Positions 47,638 to 55,513 of a DNA stretch of 64,000 bases are shown here, one piece after another. Under the pieces are notes generated by a model. It was given only the letters and a program-made list of their open reading frames with translations. It was not told the origin of the DNA and searched no databases. Origin of the DNA: Streptomyces sannanensis (GTDB lineage: Bacteria > Actinomycetota > Actinomycetes > Streptomycetales > Streptomycetaceae); NCBI RefSeq assembly GCF_039536205.1, contig NZ_BAAAYL010000001.1:6634001-6698000 (forward strand). The letters run 5' to 3'. The translations under genes and the position numbers were made by a program. Position 1 is the first letter of the stretch. Every line of letters begins with the position of its first letter.

Positions 47638-49413
47638 TCAGTCCGCGGAAGGCCTCCAGCCTGCCGCCTCGATCCGGGCGGCGTCCTCCGGCCGGGCCTC
47701 GTCGAAGAGGGTGCGGCGCCCGTCGAGGACCCGCAGGCCGTCCACGTACGCCCCGCGGCCGGTGTAGCGCCGGTCGCTCGCGTAGCGCCAGCGCAGCCGC
47801 ACCCGGACGCCGGCGAAGTCCGCCAGGCCGGCCTCCAGCCGGTGCCACACACGCCCCGACCAGCCGCTGACCGAACCGGCCGGATACTGCTGCGGCTCCT
47901 CACCCTTGCTCACGGTCGTGAAGGGCACGGCTCGCCAGGTGACCCCGTCGTCCGGCGAGGCCTCCAGGAAGAGCACGTCGGAGCCGGGCTCGGTGTCCCA
48001 CCACAGGGAGCAGCGCAGCCGGGGGTCGGCCGTGCCGAGGTCCAGGGCGGGGAGGGTGAGCGTGGCCGCCGTGTCGTTCGTCATGCCGGAGAACCAGGCG
48101 GTGCTGCCGTGCGGCGGGCGTACGGCGACGCAGCGGGCGAGGTTGTCGGCAGCGGCGACGCGCGGAGCGCTTCCGGAGCGCCAGTTGCGCACCGGGTGGA
48201 TGGAGTTGCCGAGGACGACGAGGAAGGAGTCGGTGGTGGGGTCGATGACCAGGCTGGTGCCGGTGAAACCGGTGTGGCCCGCGGTGCGGGGGGTGGCCAT
48301 GGCACCCATGTACCAGTGCTGGTAGAGCTCGAAGCCGAGGCCGTGCTCGTCGCCGGGGAAGGCGGTGTTGAAGTCGGTGAACATCAGCTCGACGGACTCG
48401 GGCTCCAGGATCCTGGCGTGTCCGTACGAGCCGCCGTCGAGGAGCGTCCGGGCGAGGATGGCGAGGTCCCAGGCGCAGGAGAAGACGCCGGCATGGCCCG
48501 CGACCCCGCCGAGGGCGAAGGCGTTCTCGTCATGGACCTCGCCCCACACCAGTCCGCGGTCGAGGCCCGACCAGGGACGCCGGGCGTCCTCGGTGGCGGC
48601 GATCTTCGGTTTCCAGGAGGCGGGCGGGTTGAAGCGAGTGCGGTGCATCCCGAGTGGAGCAGTGATCTCGTCGTGGAGCAGCGCATCGAGAGGGCGAGTG
48701 GTGATCTTCTCCAGGACCAGCTGAAGTGTGATCAAATTCAGGTCGGAGTAGAGGTACTTGGTGCCGGGCGGGCTCGCTGGGGGCTCGTTCCACAGCCGAC
48801 GCAGCATTGCCTCACGGCCGGGCTCGTTGTAGAGCGGGATCCATGCCCGGAACCCGGACGTGTGGGTGAGCAGCTGCCGTACCGTGATGTCCTGTTTTCC
48901 GGCCGCCCCGAATTCGGGAAGGTACGCGGCGACCTTCGCCTCCAGTTCCAGCGCCCCGCGCTCGATCTGCTGTACCGCGAGCAGCGAGGTGAACAGCTTG
49001 GACACGGACGCGAGGTCGAAGACCGTGTCCTCGGTCATCGGTATCCGCTGCTCCGCCGGGAACTCCACCCCGGTGTCGGTCTGCTGGTCGTACGCCGAGT
49101 AGCGCACCGCCATGCCGATCGGACGGTGCAGCGCGACCGTGCGGCCCCGTCCCGCGAGCAGCACCGCACCCGCGTACCAGGGGTGCACGGGGGAGGGGCC
49201 GAGGAAGCTCTCGGCGTCCGTCACCAGCTTGTCCAGGTAGGCCGGCAGCAGTCCGGCCGACTCGGCGGAGCCACGCCGCAGGCCCGGCCGTCCCCGCCCC
49301 GGGTCGCTGCCCGTCACCGGAGCCGCCGTCGCGACCGGCACCGAGGCCAGGACCAGGGCTCCGCCGAGTGCCAGCACTCCGCCGCCCAGACGCCGTCTGC
49401 TGAACCCGCCCAT
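47638..49413 (-). CDS. Secreted beta-lactamase-family serine hydrolase
   Basis: A 591-residue exported protein. The leader SRRRLGGGVLALGG looks like a twin-arginine signal, cleaved near ATAAP. The beta-lactamase/D-Ala-D-Ala peptidase fold follows, with SVSK (Ser136, Lys139), a YSDLN motif as the second triad element and HTGFTG as the third. The last 170 residues appear to be an all-beta module, possibly wall or sugar binding. Such enzymes cleave D-amino-acid peptides, esters or beta-lactams outside the cell. It meets the previous gene tail to tail with one base between stops. GTG one codon earlier is an alternative start. Confidence 0.92.
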   Translation of the reverse strand: MGGFSRRRLGGGVLALGGALVLASVPVATAAPVTGSDPGRGRPGLRRGSAESAGLLPAYLDKLVTDAESFLGPSPVHPWYAGAVLLAGRGRTVALHRPIGMAVRYSAYDQQTDTGVEFPAEQRIPMTEDTVFDLASVSKLFTSLLAVQQIERGALELEAKVAAYLPEFGAAGKQDITVRQLLTHTSGFRAWIPLYNEPGREAMLRRLWNEPPASPPGTKYLYSDLNLITLQLVLEKITTRPLDALLHDEITAPLGMHRTRFNPPASWKPKIAATEDARRPWSGLDRGLVWGEVHDENAFALGGVAGHAGVFSCAWDLAILARTLLDGGSYGHARILEPESVELMFTDFNTAFPGDEHGLGFELYQHWYMGAMATPRTAGHTGFTGTSLVIDPTTDSFLVVLGNSIHPVRNWRSGSAPRVAAADNLARCVAVRPPHGSTAWFSGMTNDTAATLTLPALDLGTADPRLRCSLWWDTEPGSDVLFLEASPDDGVTWRAVPFTTVSKGEEPQQYPAGSVSGWSGRVWHRLEAGLADFAGVRVRLRWRYASDRRYTGRGAYVDGLRVLDGRRTLFDEARPEDAARIEAAGWRPSAD

Positions 49414-49496
49414 CACGCCACCCCCTGAAAGCAATTTTCGGGACCACCGGCAACTGCCGGAACTTTCTTCCTCTCCTGCACCGCCCGCAATCCTCA

Positions 49497-49513
49497 TCTG
49501 ACATGACATCAGA
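49497..49513 (-). promoter_or_regulatory. Imperfect palindrome upstream of the serine hydrolase
   Basis: TCTGACATGACATCAGA has TCTGA/TCAGA arms around a seven-base centre, 84 bases before the hydrolase start. The surrounding 60 bases are locally AT-rich, as at a promoter. It could be an operator of the GntR type; this is only a shape argument. Confidence 0.3.
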
Positions 49514-49645
49514 AAAATCCTTCCTTCGTCCGCGGGGCTGCGGCGATCTGCACCCCATGCGGGCAGAGCCGGGCAGGAGAGGCCGTGCGACGCCGTCCTT
49601 CCCGCCGTCGGTCGGCGACGGCGGGGAAGACGCCGAGCGCCGCGC

Positions 49646-49985
49646 TCAGCCGCGTTCGCGCACCCGTTCCACCCGCAGCGCGGGCGAGGCGAGGATGTCC
49701 TTCTCGCAGAAGCGCGAGGTCACCCAGCGCTCCTCGAGCAGAGCCGGGTCTGGTCCGCGTAGTGCGGTGACCGCGGATTCGACGACTGGGAGTACATCAG
49801 CAGCGTCCGCGCCACAGGGCAGCGGCTGCTGTCCCAGCCCACCGCCTGGATGCAGCTGGAGCCGTTCCCGACCTCCGTGTATCCGCCCGCCGCCGGATTC
49901 CACGCGGCCTCGGCCTTGTTCCAGATGCCGAGCGTCTCCGTGAAGCCGTGGACGGAGCTTCGAAAGGGCTGTTGCGCCTGTCCTC
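49646..49985 (-). pseudogene. Penicillin-acylase family enzyme, C-terminal relic
   Basis: On the minus strand one frame reads HGFTETLGIWNKAEAAWN, CIQAVGWDSSRCPVARTLLM and YSQSSNPRSPHYADQTRL, then ends in a stop. A second frame, overlapping by a few bases, continues with ERWVTSRFCEKDILASPALR and stops at 49646. Together they match the last 110 residues of penicillin/aculeacin-acylase-type N-terminal nucleophile hydrolases, including the TYSQSxNPxSPHYxDQT motif. A frameshift at about 49735 and loss of the catalytic chain make it non-functional. Intact relatives are about 700-850 residues. Confidence 0.75.
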
Positions 49986-50069
49986 ATTCAGCACACCGGT
50001 ACGGGTGTCAACATGCAGTTCGGTATCCAAGGTCTTGACCCTTCCCGGCGCGGCCCGCAGGATCCAGCC

Positions 50070-51569
50070 ATGAGAGGACTCCTCAGCCGGACCGTCGACG
50101 GCGTTCTGCGCCGCAGCGCACAGCGCACTCCCGACCGCACCGCGGTGCGCTACGCCGACAGGTCCTGGACCTACGCCGAACTGGACACAGCGGTCTCCAC
50201 GGCGGCCGCCGTGCTGACCGAGGAGCACGGGCTGCGGGAAGGAGACAGGGTCGCCGCCTACGGCCACAACTCCGACGTCTATCTGATCGCGTTCCTCGCC
50301 TGCGCCCGGGCAGGTCTTGTCCATGTCCCGGTGAACCACAATCTGACCGGTGACGACCTGGCCTACATCCTGCGGCAGTCGGACAGTTCGCTGGTGCTGG
50401 CCGACCCGGACCTCGCGGGCCGCGTCCCCGGTGACCTCACCGTACGGCCACTTCGTGACGACACCGGATCACTGCTCCAGGCCCTGGCCACCCCGCAGCC
50501 CTTCGATCCGGACCGGGATGTGTGGAACCTGGTCCAGCTGCTCTACACCTCCGGCACCACGGCGCTGCCGAAGGGCGCCATGATGACGCACCGGGCACTC
50601 GTCCACGAGTACGCCAGCGCCATCGAGGCCCTGGACCTCCAGGAGACCGACCGGCCCGTCCACTCCCTGCCGCTCTACCACTCCGCCCAGATGCATGTCT
50701 TCCTGCTACCGTATCTCGCGGTCGGCGCGGAGAACATCATCATCGACGCACCGGAGCCCGGGCAGATCTTCGACCTGGTGGAGGCCGGCCGGGCAGACAG
50801 TCTGTTCGCACCGCCGACCGTCTGGATCGGTCTGGCCAACCACCCCGAGTTCGTCACCCGGGACCTCTCCTTCCTCCGCAAGGCGTACTACGGCGCGTCG
50901 ATCATGCCCGTACCGGTACTGGAACGGCTGCGCGAACGCCTGCCGGGGCTCGGCTTCTACAACTGCTTCGGGCAGAGCGAGATCGGCCCCCTCGCCACCG
51001 TGCTGCGGCCCGAGGAGCACGAGGGCCGGATGGACTCCTGCGGCCGGCCGGTGCGTCATGTCGAAGCACGGGTCGTCGACGAGGACGGCAAGGACGTTCC
51101 GGACGGCACCCCCGGCGAGGTCCTCTACCGCTCACCGCAGTTGTGCAAGGGCTACTGGGACAAGCCGGAGGAGACCAGGGAGGCGTTCCGCGAAGGCTGG
51201 TTCCGCTCCGGGGACCTCGTGGTGCGCGATGCGGAGGGGTACCTCACGGTCGTCGACCGGGTGAAGGACGTCATCAACTCCGGTGGCGTACTCGTCGCTT
51301 CGCGTCAGGTCGAGGACGCGCTCTACACCCACCCGGGCGTCGCCGAAACCGCGGTCATCGGCCTGCCCGACGAGCGCTGGATCGAGGCCGTCACCGCGGT
51401 CGTGGTCCCGCGCGGCGAGGTCACCGAGGACGAACTCCTCGCCCACGCACGCGAGAAACTCGCCCACTTCAAGGCCCCCAAGAGGGTCCTGTTCGTGGAC
51501 GAGCTGCCGCGCAATGCCAGCGGAAAGATCCTCAAGCGCGAGCTGAGGGACCGTTTCACGCCTGCCTGA
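50070..51569 (+). CDS. Acyl-CoA synthetase (ANL superfamily, FadD-like)
   Basis: A 499-residue ligase. AMP-binding motif YTSGTTALPKG lies near residue 170. The acyl/adenylate motif YNCFGQSEIGP follows near 300, then GWFRSGDL, the hinge DRVKDVINSGG, and the catalytic lysine in NASGKILKR close to the C terminus. This is the pattern of medium-chain, branched or aromatic acyl-CoA ligases; the substrate cannot be read off. The start is the ATG with AGGAT before it, 57 bases after another in-frame ATG. Its last 14 bases overlap the 3' end of the convergent paaK, so the two messages are complementary at their ends. Confidence 0.95.
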   Translation: MRGLLSRTVDGVLRRSAQRTPDRTAVRYADRSWTYAELDTAVSTAAAVLTEEHGLREGDRVAAYGHNSDVYLIAFLACARAGLVHVPVNHNLTGDDLAYILRQSDSSLVLADPDLAGRVPGDLTVRPLRDDTGSLLQALATPQPFDPDRDVWNLVQLLYTSGTTALPKGAMMTHRALVHEYASAIEALDLQETDRPVHSLPLYHSAQMHVFLLPYLAVGAENIIIDAPEPGQIFDLVEAGRADSLFAPPTVWIGLANHPEFVTRDLSFLRKAYYGASIMPVPVLERLRERLPGLGFYNCFGQSEIGPLATVLRPEEHEGRMDSCGRPVRHVEARVVDEDGKDVPDGTPGEVLYRSPQLCKGYWDKPEETREAFREGWFRSGDLVVRDAEGYLTVVDRVKDVINSGGVLVASRQVEDALYTHPGVAETAVIGLPDERWIEAVTAVVVPRGEVTEDELLAHAREKLAHFKAPKRVLFVDELPRNASGKILKRELRDRFTPA

Positions 51570-52842
51570 GATCGACGATCCGCTTGATCTTGCCGACGGA
51601 CCGCTCCAGCGTCTCGGGGTCGACGACCTCGACCGCGACCGACACCCCGACCCCGTCCTTGACCGCCGTCGCGATCGCCGTCTCGGCGGCCGCCCGCTGC
51701 TCCGGCGTGGCCCCGGTACGGGCCTCGGCCCGTACGGTCAGCGCGTCCATCCGGCCCTCGCGGGTCAGCCGCAGCTGGAAGTGCGGGGCGACATGGGCCG
51801 TGCGCAGCACGATCTCCTCGATCTGGGTCGGGAAGAGATTCACCCCGCGCAGGATCACCATGTCGTCGCTGCGCCCGGTGATCTTCTCCATCCGGCGGAA
51901 CACCCGGGCAGTGCCGGGCAGCAGCCTGGTGAGATCCCTGGTCCGGTACCGGATCACCGGCATGGCCTCCTTGGTCAGCGAGGTGAACACCAGCTCACCC
52001 CGCTCCCCGTCCGGGAGCACCTCGCCCGTGACGGGGTCGACGACCTCCGGATAGAAGTGGTCCTCCCAGATGTGCAGCCCGTCCTTCGTCTCGACGCACT
52101 CCTGCGCGACTCCGGGGCCCATCACCTCCGACAGCCCGTAGATGTCGACGGCGTCGATGGCGAACCTCTCCTCGATCTCTCGCCGCATCTCCTCGGTCCA
52201 CGGCTCCGCGCCGAATATGCCCACCTTGAGGGAGGTCGTACGGGGATCGACGCCCTGCCGTTCGAACTCGTCCAGCAGCGTCAGCATGTACGACGGCGTC
52301 ACCATGATGATCTCGGGCCGGAAGTCCTGGATGAGCTGCACCTGGCGCGCTGTCATGCCTCCCGAAGCCGGAATGACCGTGCAGCCGAGCCGCTCCGCGC
52401 CGTAGTGCGCTCCCAGGCCGCCGGTGAACAGCCCGTATCCGTACGACACATGCACCTTGTGCCCGGGCCGCCCGCCGGCCGCCCGGATGGAGCGCGCCAC
52501 CACATCGGCCCAGGTCTCCAGGTCGCGCTCGGTATACCCGACGACGGTCGGCCGGCCGGTCGTGCCGCTGGACGCGTGAATACGCCGGATCCGGTCCTCC
52601 GGGACGGCGAACATCCCGAAGGGGTAGTGATCGCGCAGATCGGTCTTGACGGTGAACGGGAAGCGGGCGAGATCGGCGAGCGACCGGCAGTCATCGGGGT
52701 GCACCCCGGCCTTGTCGAAGGCCTCCCGGTAGAAGGCGACATTGTCGTACGCATGCCGCAGTGTGGAGCGCAGCCGTTCCAGTTGCAGCGCCTGGAGTTC
52801 CTCCCGGCTGAGTCGTTCTCCTGCGTCCAGCAGATCCGTCAT
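51556..52842 (-). CDS. paaK: Phenylacetate-CoA ligase
   Basis: A 428-residue ligase of the PaaK type: no long N-terminal domain, ATP motif SSGTTGRPTVVGYT (about 92-105), then YGYGLFTGGLGAHYG, YGLSEVMGPGVAQECV and the hinge ITGRSDDMVILRGVNLFPTQIEE. The C-terminal lysine lies in KIKRI. It makes phenylacetyl-CoA from phenylacetate, entering ring-opening degradation or priming natural products. No paaABCDE genes are adjacent. A PaaR-like inverted repeat lies 29 bases upstream, suggesting induction by phenylacetyl-CoA. Confidence 0.96.
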   Translation of the reverse strand: MTDLLDAGERLSREELQALQLERLRSTLRHAYDNVAFYREAFDKAGVHPDDCRSLADLARFPFTVKTDLRDHYPFGMFAVPEDRIRRIHASSGTTGRPTVVGYTERDLETWADVVARSIRAAGGRPGHKVHVSYGYGLFTGGLGAHYGAERLGCTVIPASGGMTARQVQLIQDFRPEIIMVTPSYMLTLLDEFERQGVDPRTTSLKVGIFGAEPWTEEMRREIEERFAIDAVDIYGLSEVMGPGVAQECVETKDGLHIWEDHFYPEVVDPVTGEVLPDGERGELVFTSLTKEAMPVIRYRTRDLTRLLPGTARVFRRMEKITGRSDDMVILRGVNLFPTQIEEIVLRTAHVAPHFQLRLTREGRMDALTVRAEARTGATPEQRAAAETAIATAVKDGVGVSVAVEVVDPETLERSVGKIKRIVDLRQA

Positions 52843-52870
52843 GCGTCGTACTCCCGTCCCAAAACGGACA

Positions 52871-52884
52871 ACCGATCATTCGGT
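52871..52884 (-). promoter_or_regulatory. PaaR/TetR-like operator upstream of paaK
   Basis: ACCGATCATTCGGT, an inverted repeat of ACCGA around four bases, lies 29 bases before the paaK start. As I recall the actinobacterial PaaR operator core, it is ACCG-N(4-6)-CGGT. The regulator gene itself is not in the window. Confidence 0.5.
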
Positions 52885-52996
52885 AGAGGTGTCGGAGACA
52901 GTTATTCAGCAGCCTCCCGCCGACGTCAAGGGTTCGCAGCGGGCCGATCACCGGCGGACATTGTCTTGATCGCTGCACACTGCAAGGATCTTGCGT

Positions 52997-53500
52997 ATGC
53001 CGAAGCTGATCGCGCACGACGGGACCGAGCTGGCCTACCACCTGCGGGGGAAGGGCGAGCCGCTGATCTGCCTGCCGGGCGGTCCGATGCGGGCCACCGC
53101 CTACCTCGGCGACCTGGGCGGTCTGGACGCGCACCGGCAGCTGGTGCTGCTGGACCTGCGGGGCACGGGCGACTCCGCGGCCCCGGCCGACCCGGGGACG
53201 TACAGGTGCGACCGGCACGTCGACGACGTGGAGGCGCTGCGCGAGCACCTCGGTCTCCACCGGATCGATGTGCTGGCCCACTCGGCCTCGGCCAATCTCG
53301 CCACCCTCTACGCCGCCCGGTACCCGCAGCGGATCGCCACGCTCGTCCTGGTCACGCCCGGCGTCCGGGCCGTCGGTATCCAACCCGGCCGGCGGCAACC
53401 CACACGAAACCGTCGGCGGGATCCAGCATCTCGCGCTGTCGGTCGGCGCGGAGCAGCTCGCGGCCCCGACCGCGGCGTCGAGGACAGCCTCTGCCTTTGA
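52997..53500 (+). pseudogene. Alpha/beta hydrolase, 3'-truncated
   Basis: Residues 1-127 look like the first half of an alpha/beta hydrolase of the proline-iminopeptidase type. They include the oxyanion stretch LPGGP, then LDLRGTGDSAAP, and the nucleophile elbow AHSASANL (Ser96). After GVRAVGI (about 53378) homology stops and the frame continues as Arg/Pro-rich nonsense to 53500. The catalytic Asp and His regions are missing; family members are about 280 residues. The sequence beyond the break has hairpins resembling an insertion-element end, so the gene was probably cut by recombination there. AAGGAT precedes the ATG. Confidence 0.75.
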
Positions 53501-53604
53501 TCTTGCGCAGTGCTCCGCCCTTCAGCCTGTTCTTGCGAGGAACCCCGTGCGTTCGCGCCCGGGAGGAATCGCATCCTGGCCGCCAGTGGTGCGCCGCCGC
53601 AAGC

Positions 53605-53647
53605 GCCCCGCCTGAGCGGGGCAGCAGCTCGGTCCTTCAGGGCCGAG
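53605..53647. repeat. Two adjacent hairpins, possible IS200/IS605-type element end
   Basis: GCCCCGC-CTGA-GCGGGGC (53605-53622) and CTCGGTCC-TTCA-GGGCCGAG (53628-53647, one G-U pair as RNA) lie side by side. Compact tandem hairpins after a broken gene are typical of the right ends of IS200/IS605 elements, where the guide RNA of TnpB is made. No tnpA or tnpB frame is present, so this would be only a scar. Confidence 0.35.
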
Positions 53648-53816
53648 TAGTTGACGCGGGAGAGCACTTCAACGCGAGGATCTGGGCGTCTTTGCGGGCA
53701 ACCGCCTCGTCCCGGAGACCTGAGCCGGTTTTCCCCGGACGCGCGGCGGCGCCATGGGGCTGTGGGTGCCGAGCCGCGCCCCCGTTGATTTCCGGGCCGT
53801 TCGTGGCCTGTCGGAC

Positions 53817-53849
53817 TCCCGGGGGCGATGACTAGTCTGGCCCCCGGGA
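53817..53849. promoter_or_regulatory. Perfect 10-bp inverted repeat before the DUF397 gene
   Basis: TCCCGGGGGC (53817-53826) and GCCCCCGGGA (53840-53849) flank GATGACTAGTCTG, itself with a small ACTAGT palindrome. The repeat ends 24 bases before the GTG start, followed by GGGAGGAG. It is a candidate operator or leader hairpin. Confidence 0.4.
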
Positions 53850-53873
53850 CGACGAACCGGGAGGAGCACGGAC

Positions 53874-54116
53874 GTGGCCGACAGCACCATCCAGCAGTCG
53901 CTCATGGGCTGGGACAAGCCGGAAGACCTCGATCTCAGCAACGCGGAGTGGCAGTCGGGCAGCCAGGGGGCGGGCGACGTCGAGATCGCCTTCGTCGAGG
54001 GGTTCATCGCGATGCGCAACGGCGGCCGTCCGGAGAGCCCGTCGCTGATCTTCACCCCCGCCGAATGGCGCGCCTTCGTGATCGGCGCCCGAGAGGGCCA
54101 GTTCGATCTGACCTGA
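53874..54116 (+). CDS. DUF397 domain protein
   Basis: An 80-residue protein of the DUF397 family, shown by SNAEWQSGSQGAGDVEIAFVEGFIAMRNG and the terminal FTPAEWRAFVIGAREGQFD. DUF397 proteins are common in streptomycetes and usually lie beside an XRE-type helix-turn-helix gene, forming toxin-antitoxin-like or developmental pairs (the BldB/WhiJ context). No such partner is adjacent: the flanks are a decayed hydrolase and a convergent terpene synthase. GTG start with GGGAGGAG six to thirteen bases upstream. Confidence 0.93.
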   Translation: MADSTIQQSLMGWDKPEDLDLSNAEWQSGSQGAGDVEIAFVEGFIAMRNGGRPESPSLIFTPAEWRAFVIGAREGQFDLT

Positions 54117-54160
54117 ACCGCGGCCGCGCAAGGGCACCGCGGTCCTGCCGGTAATCCGGC
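54117..54160. terminator. Inverted repeats between convergent genes
   Basis: ACCGCGG/CCGCGGT (54117-54123 and 54137-54143) and GCCGG-TAAT-CCGGC (54147-54160) are two hairpins in the short gap between the DUF397 stop and the terpene synthase stop, suited to ending both transcripts. Confidence 0.5.
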
Positions 54161-54199
54161 GATCATGACCGCGGAGCCCGCCCGCGCTCGGCGGCCTGG

Positions 54200-55252
54200 T
54201 CACGAGGACCGGGCGTTCTCCCGGAAGAGATGCGCCCACGGGCGCTCCCGGCCCTGGCTCACCGCGGCGATGCCCTCTTCGCTGTAGCGTGCCGTCTGGA
54301 GCGACCAGGCCAGATTGCCGCTCATGAGCATCCGCATGCCGTCCACGTAGTGGTCGACCTGGTCACGCACATCCTCGGGAACACCCATGTCGCCCAGGGT
54401 GCCGCCGATGCCCGCGGCGAGTTCCTGGAAGCGCGCGAGGCGGGAGTTGGCCAGCAGCGCGACATGACGCACGGCATCGTCGACGGTCCGGCCCGTCTCC
54501 TTGTGCAGAATGATGACGCTGTTGTTGACGTCACCGGCGGCGAGTTCCTTGTCCACGGAGACGATGTCGTTCACGAAGATCACCACGTCGGCGGTGATCT
54601 TCCGCATCTCCGCGAGCGGAGCACCCTGGTGCAGTTCTCGCGGCAGGGCGTAGCGGCCGTTTCGTTCGACGAGGTCGAGGCAGGGTTGCACCCCTATGGA
54701 GTCGCGTCGTCCCTGAAGGAACCCGGCGAGCGGGAGGGTGCCCTGGCGGGTCCGGTTGAGCGCCTCCCAGTGATAGGCGGTCAGATAGTCACGCCAGTGG
54801 TCCCGGAACCGGTTCCGCCACAGCGGCGGCATGCCCTTCGAGACACGTTGCCACAGATCGCGGAAGCTCTCGGCGAGGGGGTCGCCGGACTCGTGCGGCC
54901 GGACCGTGTCTTCGTGCATCACGCGCATCACGGAGTCCACCAGCCGTGCGACCGCTTCGGGACGCTGCCCCAACGAGCCGTCGAACTGGTCGTCGAAGAC
55001 GAAGAACCAGCCCATCAGATCGCTCGCCAGACGGAGATCCTCGGGGCCGGCGTCCGGATAGAAGTACGCCATCAGGAGCTCCAGGCGCATGGCGTCGTAC
55101 TCGGCCGTCGCCCGTTCCCCGCTCAGCATGCCGAAACGGTCCAGCCACTGGAGTGTGTGCAGGCGCCCGTGGTCGTGACCGGGGTGACACCGGGCAGGGA
55201 AGGGGGTGCGGACCAGTCCGTTCCGTAGTGCACGGATGCGATGGGTCTCCAA
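54200..55252 (-). CDS. Class I terpene synthase
   Basis: A 350-residue terpene cyclase. The aspartate-rich motif DDQFD lies at 87-91, the effector arginine in GRRDSIG (about 182) and the NSE triad NDIVSVDKE at about 228-236, all intact, with an ARY stretch near the C terminus. Length and motifs fit a bacterial sesquiterpene (or possibly monoterpene) synthase; the exact product cannot be predicted. The start is TTG, supported by AAGGAGG six bases upstream. No prenyltransferase, P450 or methyltransferase is next to it, so the hydrocarbon or alcohol may be the end product. The divergent LAL regulator is the obvious candidate controller. Confidence 0.94.
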   Translation of the reverse strand: METHRIRALRNGLVRTPFPARCHPGHDHGRLHTLQWLDRFGMLSGERATAEYDAMRLELLMAYFYPDAGPEDLRLASDLMGWFFVFDDQFDGSLGQRPEAVARLVDSVMRVMHEDTVRPHESGDPLAESFRDLWQRVSKGMPPLWRNRFRDHWRDYLTAYHWEALNRTRQGTLPLAGFLQGRRDSIGVQPCLDLVERNGRYALPRELHQGAPLAEMRKITADVVIFVNDIVSVDKELAAGDVNNSVIILHKETGRTVDDAVRHVALLANSRLARFQELAAGIGGTLGDMGVPEDVRDQVDHYVDGMRMLMSGNLAWSLQTARYSEEGIAAVSQGRERPWAHLFRENARSS

Positions 55253-55513
55253 GCTCCGCCTCCTTCAACTGCCGCACGCAGCAACCTGGGCGGAGCTGCC
55301 GACCGGTCAAAACCATGGTGCGCCGGAGCGGAATGCGGCACAAGAAGCGCGGACCAAATATCCGGGTACCCCTCAAAGGCGCTCTCTCCTCAGCAGGTTG
55401 GGGCAGAAACGGTGCATTCACGGTCATCAGGGGTGCGAGTCCGGAACTCGGGGGGATACGGCGAACGGTATGAGGCGTAGGCTCGGATCTACTGCCGAAT
55501 AGGGACGGTCGTC

